A DNA stretch of 5,885 nucleotides from Planctomycetaceae bacterium (GTDB lineage: Bacteria; Planctomycetota; Planctomycetia; Pirellulales; Pirellulaceae), in NCBI GenBank assembly GCA_002862265.1, contig PKCQ01000647.1, forward strand, positions 1 to 5,885, read 5' to 3'. The translations under genes and the position numbers were made by a program. Positions 5,506-5,885 of the stretch are shown piece after piece (position 1 is the first letter of the stretch; every line of letters starts with the position of its first letter). The notes under the pieces are model-generated. The model saw only the letters and a program-made list of their open reading frames with translations, was not told the DNA's origin and ran no database searches.

Positions 5506-5885
5506 ATGTCGTACAATTCTCTTCCTGTCGGTCCATTCGCCTGGGCCCCTGACCAATACGCCTTGCTCGATTTTGGTGCTGGACGAAAGCTTGAGAAATT
5601 CGGCACCCGGGTTTTCGATCGCGTTTGCCCTGCTGCAGACAATCTTCGGAAGCAGGAACCGGATTTGTGGCGTCAGGCTCAAGTAAAACTGGATGATCGA
5701 GGAAAACCAGTTTTGCGTTCGCGATCACCGGCTAAAACCTGGCAAGTTTCCTGCGGAACGGTGACTTTCGAACTCAAACTCACACCATTCGGACACGTAG
5801 GATTATTCCCAGAGCAAGTGGAGAACTGGCAATGGATTAGTGATTGGGTTGTGCGTCGTCGGCAAACGCAGCAAGCAGTCTCTGC
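5506..5885 (+). CDS. Class I SAM-dependent methyltransferase, RlmI/COG1092 type (3' truncated)
   Basis: The frame is open from ATG 5506 to the right edge (126 full codons) with no stop. It begins MSYNSLPVGPF and continues with YALLDFGAGRKLEKFG (about residues 19-34), a pattern I associate with the N-terminal region of COG1092 methyltransferases, in which the homologue describes the substrate-side strand. TPFGHVGLFPEQVENWQWI (about residues 94-112) matches the G-x-FPEQ-x2-NW block that precedes the SAM-binding motif. That motif and the catalytic residues lie beyond the window. The related E. coli RlmI methylates 23S rRNA cytosine, but the substrate of this branch is unknown. There is no Shine-Dalgarno sequence before the start (CACCAAAC). 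The 109-base gap from the SPFH gene leaves open whether it has its own promoter. Confidence 0.75.
   Translation, partial: MSYNSLPVGPFAWAPDQYALLDFGAGRKLEKFGTRVFDRVCPAADNLRKQEPDLWRQAQVKLDDRGKPVLRSRSPAKTWQVSCGTVTFELKLTPFGHVGLFPEQVENWQWISDWVVRRRQTQQAVS

Overview
This window looks like a piece of a bacterial chromosome, most plausibly a planctomycete of the Pirellulaceae type. The reasons are moderate GC content, several genes without a Shine-Dalgarno sequence, a tiny orphan secreted protein, and a virion-core-like SPFH protein carrying a YbjN/CesT-like tail. The taxonomic call is inference from gene style; no marker gene is present. Every gene I can support lies on the + strand.

Layout. Positions 1-143 may hold the last codons of an unidentified protein. 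Positions 391-768 encode a 125-residue secreted protein of unknown function. It is followed by two tandem stem-loops, the second of which (856-885) is a convincing intrinsic terminator. A block of metabolic genes comes next: a fold-type IV (IlvE-like) branched-chain aminotransferase (1082-1939), a D-2-hydroxyacid dehydrogenase of the glyoxylate/hydroxypyruvate reductase type (1947-2927), and a NUDIX hydrolase (2939-3418). The gaps of 7 and 11 bases between them suggest one transcription unit.

The second half is a two-gene cassette. The first gene (3533-4002) encodes a small predicted coiled-coil protein beginning with an IPGYGGY-containing segment. It appears broken by a one-base deletion near 3694 and an in-frame TGA at 3925-3927. 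Eleven bases after its original stop comes an intact SPFH-domain gene (4014-5396) of the YdjI/virion-core-like family, whose C-terminal domain resembles YbjN/type III secretion chaperones. The window ends inside a class I SAM-dependent methyltransferase of the RlmI/COG1092 type (5506 onward).

Functionally, the first block is amino-acid and hydroxyacid metabolism plus nucleotide or cofactor clean-up. The second is probably a membrane-associated scaffold or stress module. The most unusual features are the double lesion in the coiled-coil gene beside an intact partner, and the SPFH plus YbjN-like architecture. I see no CRISPR array, tRNA, rRNA, insertion sequence or phage gene.
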